64,000 nt of DNA from Flavobacteriales bacterium (GCA_016721005.1 JADKJM010000009.1:263222-327221); one strand, 5' to 3'; numbered from the stretch's first letter, positions 45,812 through 55,100 are shown. Program-made: numbers and translations. The notes: a model not told the origin generated them from the sequence alone.

Positions 45812-46590
45812 GCATCTCGAAGCTCGCCTACGTACATCCCGATGCGAAGCTCGGCAAGGACGTCACCGTGGAACCCTTCGCAAGCGTTTACGGCGATGTG
45901 GCGATCGGCGACGGCAGCTGGATCGGATCCAACGCCGTGCTGATGGACGGCGCGCGCATCGGTAAAAAGTGCAGGATCTTCCCCGGTGCGGTCATCAGCG
46001 CGATCCCGCAGGACCTCAAGTTCGCCGGTGAACACACCACGGCGGAGATCGGTGATGGCACCACGATCCGCGAGTGCGTCACCATCAACCGTGGCACTGC
46101 GGATCGCGAGAAGACCGCCGTGGGCGCCAACTGCCTGCTGATGGCTTATGTCCACCTCGCTCACGACTGCATCCTCGGCAGCAACATCGTCATCGCCAAC
46201 AGCGTGAACCTCGCGGGCCACGTCACCATCGACGATTGGGCGATCCTGGAAGGCAACGTGGCCGTGCAGCAGTTCATCCACATCGGTGCGCACAGCTTCA
46301 TCGCCGGTGCATCGCTCGTGCGCAAGAACGTTCCTCCATTCGTGAAAGCCGCGCGCGAACCGTTGAGCTACGTCGGTGTGAACGTGATCGGCCTGCGTCG
46401 GCGCGGATACGATGATGAACAGATCGCACGCATCGAGGACATCTACCGCGAGATCTTCGTGCGCACCAACAACGTGGACCGCGCGGTGCAGAACGTGGAG
46501 CAGCAGCTTCCGCGCAGCCCGGAGCGCGGCCTCATCCTCGACTTCATCCGCAACAGCCCCAAGGGCATCATGCGCGGCTTGGCGGAGTAA
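45808..46590 (+). CDS. lpxA: Acyl-ACP--UDP-N-acetylglucosamine O-acyltransferase
   Basis: 260 residues. Hexapeptide left-handed beta-helix (VHPDAKLGKDVTVEPFASV, IGDGTTIRECVTINRGT) with the catalytic His in LLMAYVHLAHDCILG, and the helical C-terminal domain (IEDIYREIFV, ERGLILDFIRNS). First step of lipid A synthesis, in the cytosol. Translationally coupled to lpxC/fabZ (ATGA overlap). Confidence 0.97.
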   Translation: MSISKLAYVHPDAKLGKDVTVEPFASVYGDVAIGDGSWIGSNAVLMDGARIGKKCRIFPGAVISAIPQDLKFAGEHTTAEIGDGTTIRECVTINRGTADREKTAVGANCLLMAYVHLAHDCILGSNIVIANSVNLAGHVTIDDWAILEGNVAVQQFIHIGAHSFIAGASLVRKNVPPFVKAAREPLSYVGVNVIGLRRRGYDDEQIARIEDIYREIFVRTNNVDRAVQNVEQQLPRSPERGLILDFIRNSPKGIMRGLAE

Positions 46591-46602
46591 GAGGCATAGG
46601 GA

Positions 46603-46650
46603 CATGGGTTCATGTGACCATGGGTCCATGTGGCCATGGGAACATGTGAT
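46603..46650. repeat. Three 16-bp tandem repeats before the ABC ATPase gene
   Basis: CATGGGTTCATGTGAC, CATGGGTCCATGTGGC and CATGGGAACATGTGAT lie end to end between lpxA and the ABC gene, each with the half-palindrome CATGgg..CATG. The ABC start codon is 13 bp downstream. Possibly a regulator-binding or mRNA-structure element. Confidence 0.7.
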
Positions 46651-46662
46651 CCAACGCACACC

Positions 46663-47283
46663 ATGGAGATCCGCCTACAGGACATCGCGAAACAATTCGG
46701 ACGGGAACAGGTCTTCCGCGGTGTGAATGTGGAACTGTCCAGCGGCAGTCGTACCGCGATCCTCGGTCCGAACGGCAGTGGAAAGAGCACCTTGTTGCAC
46801 GTGATCGGCGGGATCCTCATGCCCTCGCACGGCACCATCACACACCACCACAACGGCGCAGTGGTTCCTGCGGATGCGTTGTATCGAAGCATCAGCATCG
46901 CCGCGCCCTACCTCAACCTGTACGAGGACCTGCCCCTGCGCCAGACCATCGACTTCCACGCACGCTTCAAACCCTTGTTGCCTCGGATCACCGCCGAGGA
47001 ATTGGCGCGCATCGCCTACCTCGAGCACGCCATGGACAAGCCGGTACTGCACTTCAGCAGTGGCATGAAGCAACGCCTCAAACTCGCCCTCGCGATCCTG
47101 AGCGACACACCGCTTCTGCTCTTGGATGAACCGGCGAGCAACCTCGATGCGGAAGCGATCGCGTGGTACCGTGAATTGCTACCGAAGCACGCGGAAGGGC
47201 GCACGGTGGTGATCGCGAGCAATCGGCAGGCAGCGGAGCATGAGTTGTGCGATCGTCAGATCGACACGAGCGCACTGAAGTAA
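46663..47283 (+). CDS. ABC transporter ATP-binding protein
   Basis: 206 residues from the ATG at 46663. Walker A LGPNGSGKSTLLHV, signature LHFSSGMKQRLKLALAIL, Walker B LLLLDEPASNLD, H-loop degenerate (VVIASNRQAAEH, Asn rather than His). Small single-domain ATPase; no permease is next to it. Genes of this type follow lpxA in many Flavobacteriales. The transported substrate is unknown. Confidence 0.92.
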   Translation: MEIRLQDIAKQFGREQVFRGVNVELSSGSRTAILGPNGSGKSTLLHVIGGILMPSHGTITHHHNGAVVPADALYRSISIAAPYLNLYEDLPLRQTIDFHARFKPLLPRITAEELARIAYLEHAMDKPVLHFSSGMKQRLKLALAILSDTPLLLLDEPASNLDAEAIAWYRELLPKHAEGRTVVIASNRQAAEHELCDRQIDTSALK

Positions 47284-47306
47284 CCTTTGCAGCGTTCACG
47301 CCCGCC

Positions 47307-47879
47307 ATGCACGACCTCGAGCCTTTCTGGAACTGGCGCCACAAGTACACGAGCGAGGAGGACGACCGCTCCCCCTTCTTCGGCGAGGAGCACAGTGAGA
47401 TCCACTACACCCAAGCGGTGTACGATCACCTGATCCATCCGCAGTGGGACGACTTCGGCAGCACCACGCTCTACCTGAAGATCCTCTTCACGGAATACGA
47501 TGAAGGCTATGCGATCATCGAACTCATCGGCGAGTGGAACGACCTGCTCCACAACGATGTGATGATCCTCAAGCGCAACATCGTGGAGCATCTGATGGCG
47601 CAAGGGATCAGCAAGTTCATCCTCATCGGAGAGAACGTGCTCAACTTCCACACGAGCGATGACGAGTACTACAGCGAGTGGTTCGAGGAGACCAGCGACG
47701 CGGGTGGCTGGATCGCGCTGCTCAACTTCCGCGACCACGTGGTGGAGGACATGCAACAAGCGAACATCGATCAGTACTTCCTGCTCGGCGGCCGCTTGAA
47801 CACACTGGATTGGCGCACCTACGAACCCGACACGCTCTTCGAGCAGGTGGACGCGTTGGTGATGAAGAGGTTGGGGTGA
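47307..47879 (+). CDS. Conserved hypothetical protein of Bacteroidota
   Basis: 190 residues from the ATG at 47307. Aromatic- and acid-rich: MHDLEPFWNWRHKYTSEEDD, YDEGYAIIELIGEWNDLLHN, FILIGENVLNFHTSDDEYYSEW, DQYFLLGGRLNTLDWRTYEP. It starts 23 bp after the ABC gene. I recall this size and style of protein from lpx/ABC neighbourhoods in Flavobacteriales, but no function is known to me. No signal peptide or membrane segment. Confidence 0.8.
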   Translation: MHDLEPFWNWRHKYTSEEDDRSPFFGEEHSEIHYTQAVYDHLIHPQWDDFGSTTLYLKILFTEYDEGYAIIELIGEWNDLLHNDVMILKRNIVEHLMAQGISKFILIGENVLNFHTSDDEYYSEWFEETSDAGGWIALLNFRDHVVEDMQQANIDQYFLLGGRLNTLDWRTYEPDTLFEQVDALVMKRLG

Positions 47880-47937
47880 TGTGTACCCATGCAACGGACG
47901 TTATGCCGGGGTAACGTGGGCCACCCCCTGCGGACGT

Positions 47938-48840
47938 CATACCGGAAAGCGGGCGCTGTGTGAACAGCGCGGACCCGCTTATCCGGTATCTCGTAAGTGA
48001 CCGAAGACGACTTCGCACACGTTGATCCTTTGCGAGACTCCGGCCCGTTGATCGCCACCCCCAAGAGCCTGCCCCGGGCATGACCCGGGGTCATGCCGGA
48101 AAGCGGGCGCTGTGTGAACAGCGCGGATCCGCTTATCCGGTATCTCGTAAGTGACCGAAGCCGACTTCGCACACGCTGTTCCTTTGCGAGACTCCGTCCC
48201 GGCGTTCGCCGGGATGACGGCCCTTGTCCGTCGAGCTTCCGGAGTGACGTGCGCGCTGGGGAGGGACGTACGCGCTGGGAGAGTGACGCTCGCCACACCG
48301 ACGGGGTCATGCCGGAAGCCATGTGGGTGAGCTGGTGGGTAGCGGCTATCCGGCATCTCGTAAGTGACCGAAGACGACTTCCGGGTGCGGACGTTGATCC
48401 TTTGCGAGACTCCGTCCCGGCGTTCGCCGGGATGACGGCCCTTGTCCGTCGAGCTTCCGGAGTGACGTGCGCACTGGGGGGTGACGTTCGCCACCCCCAA
48501 GAACCTGCCCCGGGCATGACCCGTGGTCATACCGGAAAGCGGGCAGCGCGAATGCGCTGCGGACCCGCTTATCCGGTATCTCGTAAGTGATGGAAGCCGA
48601 TCCGCACACGCTGGTCCTTTGCGAGACTCCGTCCCGGCGTTCGCCGGGATGACGGCCCTTGTCCGTCGAGCTTCCGGAGTGACGTGCGCGCTGGGGAGGG
48701 ACGTACGCGCTGGGAGAGTGACGCTCGCCACACCCAAGAACCTGCCCCGGGCCTGACCCGGGGTCATGCCGGAAAGCGGGCGCTGTGTGAACAGCGCGGA
48801 CCCGCTTATCCGGCATCTCGTAAGTGACCGAAGCCGAATT
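47938..48840. repeat. Array of five long hairpin repeats (~150-240 bp units)
   Basis: Units begin at about 47938, 48091, 48307, 48527 and 48764. Each starts with a ~52-bp imperfect palindrome of the form CATNCCGGAAAGCGGGC ... CCCGCTTATCCGGNATCTCG, then TAAGTGACCGAAG and TCCTTTGCGAGACTCCG. Three units then carry a second palindrome, CCCGGCGTTCGCCGGG, and the tail TTCCGGAGTGACGTGCGC. The stems differ between copies in a compensatory way. No gene is seen in 47880-48938. Confidence 0.9.
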
Positions 48841-48891
48841 CCACGCAATTGCGCGGCCTCGGTATTCCAATAGGAATATGCCGCCGCACAC

Positions 48892-48924
48892 GAACGCCCG
48901 CTTCCGTTCCCGGAGCGGGCGTTC
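48892..48924 (-). terminator. Strong hairpin after the fibronectin type III gene
   Basis: GAACGCCCGCT and AGCGGGCGTTC form a perfect 11-bp stem with an 11-base loop, 14 bp past the stop codon of the minus-strand gene at 48939. No T-run follows, so it may be a Rho-assisted or 3'-protecting hairpin. Confidence 0.5.
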
Positions 48925-48938
48925 GTTGTTGCGGGCGT

Positions 48939-49571
48939 TCACGCTGCTTTCGCGCTCGCGATATCACTCACCGGGCTGGCTCCGGCGGTGCCGAGGGCCG
49001 TCACGCGGAAGGTGTACACCGTGTTGCTGTCCAGGCCGGTGATCTCGTACCGGTTCTTGCCGCCTTTCACCTGCACCTTCCAGCCGGAGGGATCCAGCGG
49101 ATCGATCGCCGTCATCTCCAGCACGTAGATGCTGCGGCCGCGCACGCCGCTCCAGCGCACCTTCAACGTACCCGGAAAAGGGGTCACCAGCGCCTGCACG
49201 TTCTTCGGTGCGGCCAGCGGTCCCAGCGGCTCGCTGCGACGGCGCACGTCGAAACCGGTGCTCAGGATCAGGTCCTTGTCGTTGTTGCAGTGCGCCTGCA
49301 CGTAGCCGCCCAGCACGCGGATCAAGTTCAGCAGTTCGGCGGAACGCTTGTCGCGCGTTTGCTTCTCCACCTTGCCGCGGTTGAAGTCGTACGCCTGGTT
49401 CGCCGCGTCCGCCGCGTCGCATGCCGCGGTGATCGTGAGCAACGTCGGCGTGGGCGTGGCGAAGGCGAGGTTGCCCGTGAGCATCGCCACGTTGTTCCGT
49501 CCCTTTTCCACCAGGGCCGTGGGGGTGATCCCGGCTATTCCGAGCCGGACGGTATATATGGACCGTGCCAT
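48939..49571 (-). CDS. Fibronectin type III domain protein
   Basis: 210 residues from the ATG at 49571 (MARSIYTVRLGIAG). The N-terminal half is helical (TALVEKGRNNVAMLTGNLAF, ACDAADAANQAYDFNRGKVE); the C-terminal ~85 residues are an FN3 sandwich (TPFPGTLKVRWSGV, YEITGLDSNTVYTFRVTALG). Proteins with this plan and start are common in Bacteroidota; no signal peptide is visible. The frame is open far upstream through the 21-bp repeats, but family similarity begins at this ATG. Confidence 0.85.
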   Translation of the reverse strand: MARSIYTVRLGIAGITPTALVEKGRNNVAMLTGNLAFATPTPTLLTITAACDAADAANQAYDFNRGKVEKQTRDKRSAELLNLIRVLGGYVQAHCNNDKDLILSTGFDVRRRSEPLGPLAAPKNVQALVTPFPGTLKVRWSGVRGRSIYVLEMTAIDPLDPSGWKVQVKGGKNRYEITGLDSNTVYTFRVTALGTAGASPVSDIASAKAA

Positions 49572-49823
49572 GTGGTTGTGGCCATTGAGGCTGGACCAAG
49601 CCGTTGGTTTGTGAAGGCGAAGCAAGGGCGGGGAACGATCCGGCGCAAGGGGGGCATCCCCTGTGCGGCACGGACCCTCTCCCCCATTGAGGGGAGGATC
49701 CACACCGCCCGTCGGCATGCTTCCTATGGGATCGGGGATCGCACCGGCATCCCCCGGAGAACGCCCGCACCGGCGGATGAGGACCTGCCCGATCCCCGGA
49801 TCGCGCGCGTGCCGCCTCCGGAT

Positions 49824-50495
49824 GCGATCGGGATCAGCCCCCACGCGATCGAGTTCAGCCAGCAAGCGATCGAGTTCAGCCAGCAAGCGATCGGGTTCAG
49901 CCAGCACGCGATCGAGTTCAGCCAACAAGCGATCGAGTTCAGCTAGCAAGCGATCGAGTTCAGCTAGCAAGCGATCGGGTTCAGTCCGCAAGCGATCGGG
50001 TTCAGTCCGCACCCGATCGAGTTCAGCCAGCACGCGATCGAGTTCAGCCAACACCCGATCGAGCTCAACCAGCACACGATCGAGTTCAGCCAGCAAACGA
50101 TCGAGTTCAGCCAGCAAGCGATCGAGTTCAGCCAGCAAGCGATCGAGTTCAGCCAGCAAGCGATCGGGTTCAGCCAACACCCGATCGAGCTCAACCAGCA
50201 CACGATCGAGTTCAGCCAGCAAACGATCGAGTTCAGCCAGCACGCGATCGAGCTCAGTCCGCAAGCGATCGGGTTCAGCCAGCACGCGATCGAGCTCAGT
50301 CCGCAAGCGATCGAGATCAGCCAACAAGCGATCGAGTTCAGCCAGCACGCGATCGAGTTCAGCCAACAAGCGATCGAGTTCAGCTAGCAAGCGATCGAGT
50401 TCAGCTAGCAAGCGATCGGGTTCAGCCAACAAGCGATCGAGCGCAGTCCGCAAGCGATCGGGATCAGCCCGCAAGCGATCGGGATCAGCCAGCAC
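49824..50495. repeat. 32 tandem copies of a 21-bp repeat
   Basis: Consensus GCGATCGAGTTCAGCCAGCA A, with unit starts every 21 bp from 49824 to 50475 and no insertion or deletion. Variants alternate at fixed positions (GAGTTC/GGGTTC/GGGATC, AGCCAGC/AGTCCGC/AGCTAGC). Because 21 is a multiple of three, several frames stay open. The minus-strand frame encodes a leucine heptad repeat (LLAELDR). The flanks 49572-49823 and 50496-50560 show no other gene. Confidence 0.97.
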
Positions 50496-50560
50496 ACGCG
50501 CGTGATCGCGCCCCACCCGCAGGTGTTCGCCCCTCACACGCGGACGCTCCGCCGTGCAGC

Positions 50561-51259
50561 TCAGTCCAGCTTGTTGTGCCGGGCGTAGCGTTGCGCCTGC
50601 ATGCGGTTGTGCAGCTTCAACTTTTTGTAGATCGCCTTGATGTGGCTCTCCACCGTGCGCAGCCCGAGCTGCATCTTGTGGGCGATCTGCGGTTTGGTAT
50701 AGCCCAGCGGGTCCACCCACCAGCGCAGGATCTCGGCCTGTCGCGGGCTCAGCTTCACGTGCCGCGCGGTGCCGCTCGGGTGCGGATCCTTTTGGATGAC
50801 CCGGTCCATGGCGGCGTTGCGGTGCAGGCGGCTCTCGCCAAGGTCCCGCAGGGCACGCGCCAGCTCATCGCGCTGCACCCCGTGCAGCAGCACCGCGCTC
50901 GCGTGGTGCTTGATCGCCATCCGCAACTGGTCCTCATCGGCCAAGTAAGCACCCGTGGCCACCACGCCCACGTCGGGGCGTTGCGTGTGCAGCCAATTCA
51001 GCATCCGCAGGGGTGGCATGCCGCCCGCCGGGTCGTCCATCACCAGGTCCACCAGCGCTACCTGGAACCGGGCCCCGGCCTTGCACGCGCTGATGAGGGC
51101 GCTGCCATCGGCCACCACCACCGCCATGCGGTAGCCGCCGATCTCCTCCAACATGCTCCTGATCCCGCGCCGGGTCACCTCATCGCTGGCCACGAGGGCC
51201 ACCGGGGTGCGTGCCGGGGTCTTGGGGGTCACGGACGAACTGCCTCTGCTAGTGGCCAT
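50561..51259 (-). CDS. LuxR-type (NarL family) response regulator
   Basis: 232 residues from the ATG at 51259. The receiver-like domain has VALVDLVMDDPAGG (candidate phospho-Asp) and VGVVATGAYLADEDQL, but the N-terminal acidic pair is weak (LVASDEVTR). The C-terminal helix-turn-helix has VKLSPRQAEILRWWV and IAHKMQLGLRTVESHIKAIY, typical of LuxR regulators. No kinase is adjacent. It precedes the 21-bp repeat tract on the same strand. Confidence 0.88.
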   Translation of the reverse strand: MATSRGSSSVTPKTPARTPVALVASDEVTRRGIRSMLEEIGGYRMAVVVADGSALISACKAGARFQVALVDLVMDDPAGGMPPLRMLNWLHTQRPDVGVVATGAYLADEDQLRMAIKHHASAVLLHGVQRDELARALRDLGESRLHRNAAMDRVIQKDPHPSGTARHVKLSPRQAEILRWWVDPLGYTKPQIAHKMQLGLRTVESHIKAIYKKLKLHNRMQAQRYARHNKLD

Positions 51260-51403
51260 GGTCCTGGGGTTTTGGGAGAAGAAAAGTAGCGGGATCGGGG
51301 TATGCGGCGCAAGAGGGCGAGGCGCGAAAAGGCGGAGAATGTTCCCCGGGGGTGTGAAAAAGACGTGGTGCGGGGTGGAGGATGGGCGGTAATTTGGCAA
51401 CGG

Positions 51404-53196
51404 ATGACCACCCCCACCGAACAGGAGTTCCTCAAGGAACTCGACAAAAAGCTCTGGACCGCCGCCGACAAACTGCGCAGCAGCCTCGACGCCGCCGTGT
51501 ACAAGCATGTGGTGCTCGGCCTCGTCTTCCTCAAGTATGTGAGCGACAGCTTCGAGGCGCGGCAAAAGGAAGTGGAATTACAACTGCGCGATAAGAAAAG
51601 CGACCTCTATCTGGATCCCGCGGAGTATGGTACCCCGGACAAAAAGGGAAAGATCGCTTCGCAGAGCCTCGCGATGACATACGCCGAGGCCATCCGCAGC
51701 GAACTCGAGGAGCGCGACTACTACACTGCGAAGAACATCTTCTGGGTGCCTGCGCTTGCGCGGTGGAAGACCCTGCAGGACAATGCCAAGGTGCCCAGCG
51801 GCACCACGATCACACTAGGTGGTAAGGGCGGACGATCGTCCGCCCCATCCTATAAGATGAGCTCCCTCGGCCGCCTCATCGACGATGCCCTCGAAGCCAT
51901 CGAGAAGGAGAACCCCAAATTGAAGAACGTCCTCAACAAGACCTACACGCAGCTGCAGCTGGACCCCGCCAACCTCAGCTCGCTCATCGACCTTATCGCC
52001 ACCATCCCTTTTGTGCATGGCACCATGCACGCCAAGGATATCCTCGGCCATGTGTACGAATACTTCCTGGGCCAATTCGCGCTGGCCGAAGGCAAGAAGG
52101 GCGGGCAGTACTACACGCCCAAGAGCATCGTAAGCCTTATCGTGCAAATGCTGCAACCCTTCAAGGGCCGGGTGTACGACCCCGCCATGGGCAGCGGCGG
52201 CTTCTTCGTGCAGAGCGAGGAGTTCATTGAACAGTTCGGCGGCAAGCTCGGCGACATCAGCGTGTACGGGCAGGAGAGCAACCCCACCACGTGGCGGTTG
52301 GCGGCCATGAACATGGCCATCCGCGGCATCGATTTCAACTTCGGCAAAGAGCCCGCCAACAGCTTTACCAACGACCAGCACGCCGACCTGCGGGCGGACT
52401 ACGTGATGGCCAACCCGCCCTTCAATGTGAAGGAGTGGTGGGAGGCGAAACTGGAGGGCGACCCGCGCTGGCAGTACGGCACGCCGCCGCAAGGCAACGC
52501 CAACTTCGCGTGGGTACAACACATGCTGCACCACTTGGCACCCAAGGGCAGCATGGCGCTCTTGCTCAGCAACGGCAGCATGAGCAGCAATAGCGGTGGC
52601 GAAGGCGACATACGCAAGACCTTGGTGCAGGCCGATCTGGTGGAATGCATGGTGGCCCTGCCCGGCCAACTCTTTACCAATACCCAGATCCCGGCGTGCA
52701 TTTGGTTCTTAACGAAGAACAAGCGTGCGTCCGTCATTGCAGGCCCCGGCCGTTCCACGGCCGTCATTGCGGGCTCCGACCCGCAATCCCGTGGGGCCCT
52801 GCGCGATCGCAGCGGCCAAGTATTATTCATCGATGCCCGCAACCTGGGCTACATGAAGGACCGCGTGTTGCGCGACTTCACGGCGGAGGATATGGAGAAG
52901 GTCGTAGGCGCCTTCTTGAGTTGGAAACATGGGGAGTACAACATCACCGATGATGTCATCCTGCAGTACGCGGACCTACCCGGCTTCTGCAAGAGCGCCA
53001 CATTGGAAGAGATCGCCAAGCACGATTTCGTGTTGACGCCGGGGCGGTATGTGGGGGCGAATATTGGAGAGGATGATGGAGAAGAGGCAAGCGCACGCAT
53101 TCTGAAACTGAAGGAGAACTCTATGGCCAGTTTGAAGAGGAGGCTCTGCTTGTGAAGCGGATCAAACAGCAACTACAATCACTTGTGATCGACTAG
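51404..53196 (+). CDS. hsdM: Type I restriction-modification methyltransferase subunit, frameshifted near its end
   Basis: Up to 583 residues to the first stop (53155). N6-adenine methyltransferase: helical N-terminus (LKELDKKLWTAADKLRSSLD), GQYYTPKSIVSLIV, SAM motif DPAMGSGGFF and catalytic MANPPFNVKEW. The expected HsdM ending (ELYGQFEEEALLVKRIKQQL) is present but in another frame, ending at the TAG 53194-53196. A single missing A in the run at about 53103 restores it and brings the stop 12 bp from hsdS. Two palindromic repeats are inserted in frame (see the separate entries). hsdR exists only as a stub at 62533, so restriction activity is unlikely from this locus. Confidence 0.9.
51649..51678. 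repeat. Dispersed repeat inside hsdM, first site
   Basis: AAAGATCGCTTCGCAGAGCC TCGCGATGAC is the same family as the cluster at 21779-22080. It encodes KIASQSLAMT around residue 83 of HsdM and keeps the frame. Confidence 0.7.
52726..52806. repeat. Nested palindromes inside hsdM, second site
   Basis: ATTGCGGGCTCCGACCCGCAAT is a perfect hairpin, nested between GCAGGCCCC and GGGGCCCTGC. The block encodes about 25 extra residues (SVIAGPGRSTAVIAGSDP...) between the conserved LTKNKR and RSGQVLFIDARN of HsdM, with no frame change. Confidence 0.75.
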
Positions 53197-53208
53197 GCCG
53201 AGCGCTGA

Positions 53209-54450
53209 ATGAAACAACGAACGAGTATATCGGAATTGGCGCGCAAGGGATTGCTCTATTTCAGTGATGGTTACCGCACGAAGAAACCTGAGCTTGGTCC
53301 GAGTGGCTATCCGATCATGCGGGTAGCACAAGTGTTGGATGGTTACGTCGGCCCTGCGTCGGAGCCTGAGTATGTGCGTGATGAGTTCAAGAAAAAGATC
53401 GGCTTAAAGTCATCGGTCAATGGCGACGTGATCCTCACTACGAAAGGCACTGTTGGCCGAATGGCGAAGATCACGGCCAAGGAAGAAGGCTACGTGTACT
53501 CACCGCAAGTTTGCTTCTTCCGGATCCTGGACGAAAGGAAGATCGACAAAGACTACTTGTTCTATACGATGGCCGCTGATGACTTCCGTAGGCAAATGCT
53601 TGCGGTGAGCACACAGACGGACATGGCACCATACATTAACCTGAAGGATCTAGGTAGCCTAGAGCTCGACCTACTCGATCTATCAGAGCAACGTTCCATC
53701 GCTTCGGTCCTCGGCGCGCTGGACGATAAGATCGAGCTGAACCGGCGGATGAACGGGACGCTGGAGGCGATGGCGCAGGCGCTGTTCAAGGAGTGGTTCG
53801 TGGATGGGGCGGAGGAGGAGTGGGTGACCATCCGGCTCGGCGATATGCTCACGCTCGATAAGGGGCTTTCATACAAGGGGAAGTTCCTCACGGAGGATGA
53901 AGGCCTCGATATGGTGAACCTTGGTTGCTTTGGTGCAGGAGGTCGATTCAAGGAGGACAAGCTGAAGCACTACACGGGTGAGTACAAGGCCAAACACTTG
54001 GTCCGTGCAAAGGATATCGTAATGGCGAACACCGACATCACCCAGAACAGGGAAGTGATCGGCAGCCCCGCATTGGTGCCACCCCATTTGGAAGGCGATG
54101 TGTTGTTCACGCACCACGTGTTCGCATTGCGGATCAACGAGGAATACGAGAAGTACCGGCTGTTCCTCTACTATGCGCTGCTTGAGAATGCATTCAGGGA
54201 ACGTGCGGTAGGTTACTCGACTGGAACAACCGTTCTGTCATTGCCGAGAGATACAGTGGAGGAGCATGAGTTGCTCTTGCCCGATGAACAGACCATTGAC
54301 CGCTTCAATACGCTCGTGACCCCACTTCTGGAACGAGGATGGGCGAATTACAGCGAATCCCAGACCCTCACCGCGCTGCGTGATACGCTGCTGCCGAAGC
54401 TGATGCGGGGGGAGGTGAGGGTGAAGGAAAAGGAACCACGCCATGCCTAA
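53209..54450 (+). CDS. hsdS: Type I restriction-modification specificity subunit
   Basis: 413 residues. Two target-recognition domains separated by conserved helical spacers: TRD1 ends at LSEQRSIASVLGALDDKIELNRRMN, TRD2 begins near WVTIRLGDMLTLDKG and ends LLPDEQTIDRFNTLV. The two half-site sequences cannot be read from sequence. With HsdM it would methylate DNA. Its last 63 bp (54364-54426) are copied at 55101-55163 after an inserted gene. It overlaps that gene by 8 bp. Confidence 0.94.
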   Translation: MKQRTSISELARKGLLYFSDGYRTKKPELGPSGYPIMRVAQVLDGYVGPASEPEYVRDEFKKKIGLKSSVNGDVILTTKGTVGRMAKITAKEEGYVYSPQVCFFRILDERKIDKDYLFYTMAADDFRRQMLAVSTQTDMAPYINLKDLGSLELDLLDLSEQRSIASVLGALDDKIELNRRMNGTLEAMAQALFKEWFVDGAEEEWVTIRLGDMLTLDKGLSYKGKFLTEDEGLDMVNLGCFGAGGRFKEDKLKHYTGEYKAKHLVRAKDIVMANTDITQNREVIGSPALVPPHLEGDVLFTHHVFALRINEEYEKYRLFLYYALLENAFRERAVGYSTGTTVLSLPRDTVEEHELLLPDEQTIDRFNTLVTPLLERGWANYSESQTLTALRDTLLPKLMRGEVRVKEKEPRHA

Positions 54451-55099
54451 GCTCGCCATCGGAACTCCTGTTGCATTGAAGCCCGATGTCCGGGATGGCC
54501 TATGCTTCCCTTGTGGAGCAAGCGCGGACCTGTTTGTTGCGGTACATCCCGGTGCGCTGAAGGCACCGCAGGCTACCCTCACTGTTGTTGTGGAGCGGGT
54601 CGGGAATGAGATCGTGTGGGTGGGCGCCTTGGACGAGAGCATGCTCGATGAGCGCCAAGCAGCCACTTGGCCCGCGGCAAGACAAGCGCTATGTGATCGC
54701 ATCACGCTTGGCGCGCACTTGTGGGTGATCCACTACCCCGGTGCGTTGTTGAAGTCGGGCGTGCAGGGGGGTATGGTCTACCAGGGCAAACGCCCGTGGC
54801 TCGTGATAGGTGAATTGTCCAATGGTGTGCCCTTGGCTGTGCCCCTGAACAGCACCAAAGCGTTGGTCACCAATAAGCCCTATAACATATTCCTGGACAA
54901 GACGTGGTATGTGATCAGACCATCGGATACGGACATGCGCCGCTTACCCAGTGACACCAACTCAACGGCCGAGCTTCCGCACATCTGGTCGCTGCCCACT
55001 GGACTGCCCGACTGTGGCGAGGTCTTGACAGCGCATATCGGCAGCGCGGTGAAGTGCCTGAATATCTATTACCCCTCTTCCAATGGACCGCGCGCGTAA
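54443..55099 (+). CDS. Hypothetical protein inserted after hsdS
   Basis: 218 residues, no signal or membrane helix. Beta-rich; the segment MVYQGKRPWLVIGELSNG followed by PLAVPLNSTKA recalls the RPALV..s....vvPLTS core of MazF/PemK-type toxins, but the similarity is weak and the N-terminal half (PDVRDGLCFPCGASADLF) is unlike them. It overlaps the hsdS end, and its stop (55097-55099) is 1 bp before the copied hsdS end. Likely an accessory cargo gene; function unknown. Confidence 0.7.
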   Translation: MPKLAIGTPVALKPDVRDGLCFPCGASADLFVAVHPGALKAPQATLTVVVERVGNEIVWVGALDESMLDERQAATWPAARQALCDRITLGAHLWVIHYPGALLKSGVQGGMVYQGKRPWLVIGELSNGVPLAVPLNSTKALVTNKPYNIFLDKTWYVIRPSDTDMRRLPSDTNSTAELPHIWSLPTGLPDCGEVLTAHIGSAVKCLNIYYPSSNGPRA

Positions 55100-55100
55100 T

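Noticed and set aside
49663..50505. Plus-strand Ser/Arg-rich frame across the 21-bp repeats
   Set aside because: Low-complexity mirror of the repeat; no start context or family signal.
48939..50720. One 593-residue minus-strand protein spanning FN3, the 21-bp repeats and the LuxR region
   Set aside because: Its first part is antisense-phase to the LuxR gene, and FN3-family similarity starts at the ATG 49571. The open frame through the tract is explained by a repeat length divisible by three. A GTG-started coiled-coil product is kept only as a possibility.
53095..53115. Programmed -1 ribosomal frameshift in hsdM
   Set aside because: CTGAAACTG is not a canonical X_XXY_YYZ slippery heptamer, and no strong downstream structure was seen; a lost base is simpler.
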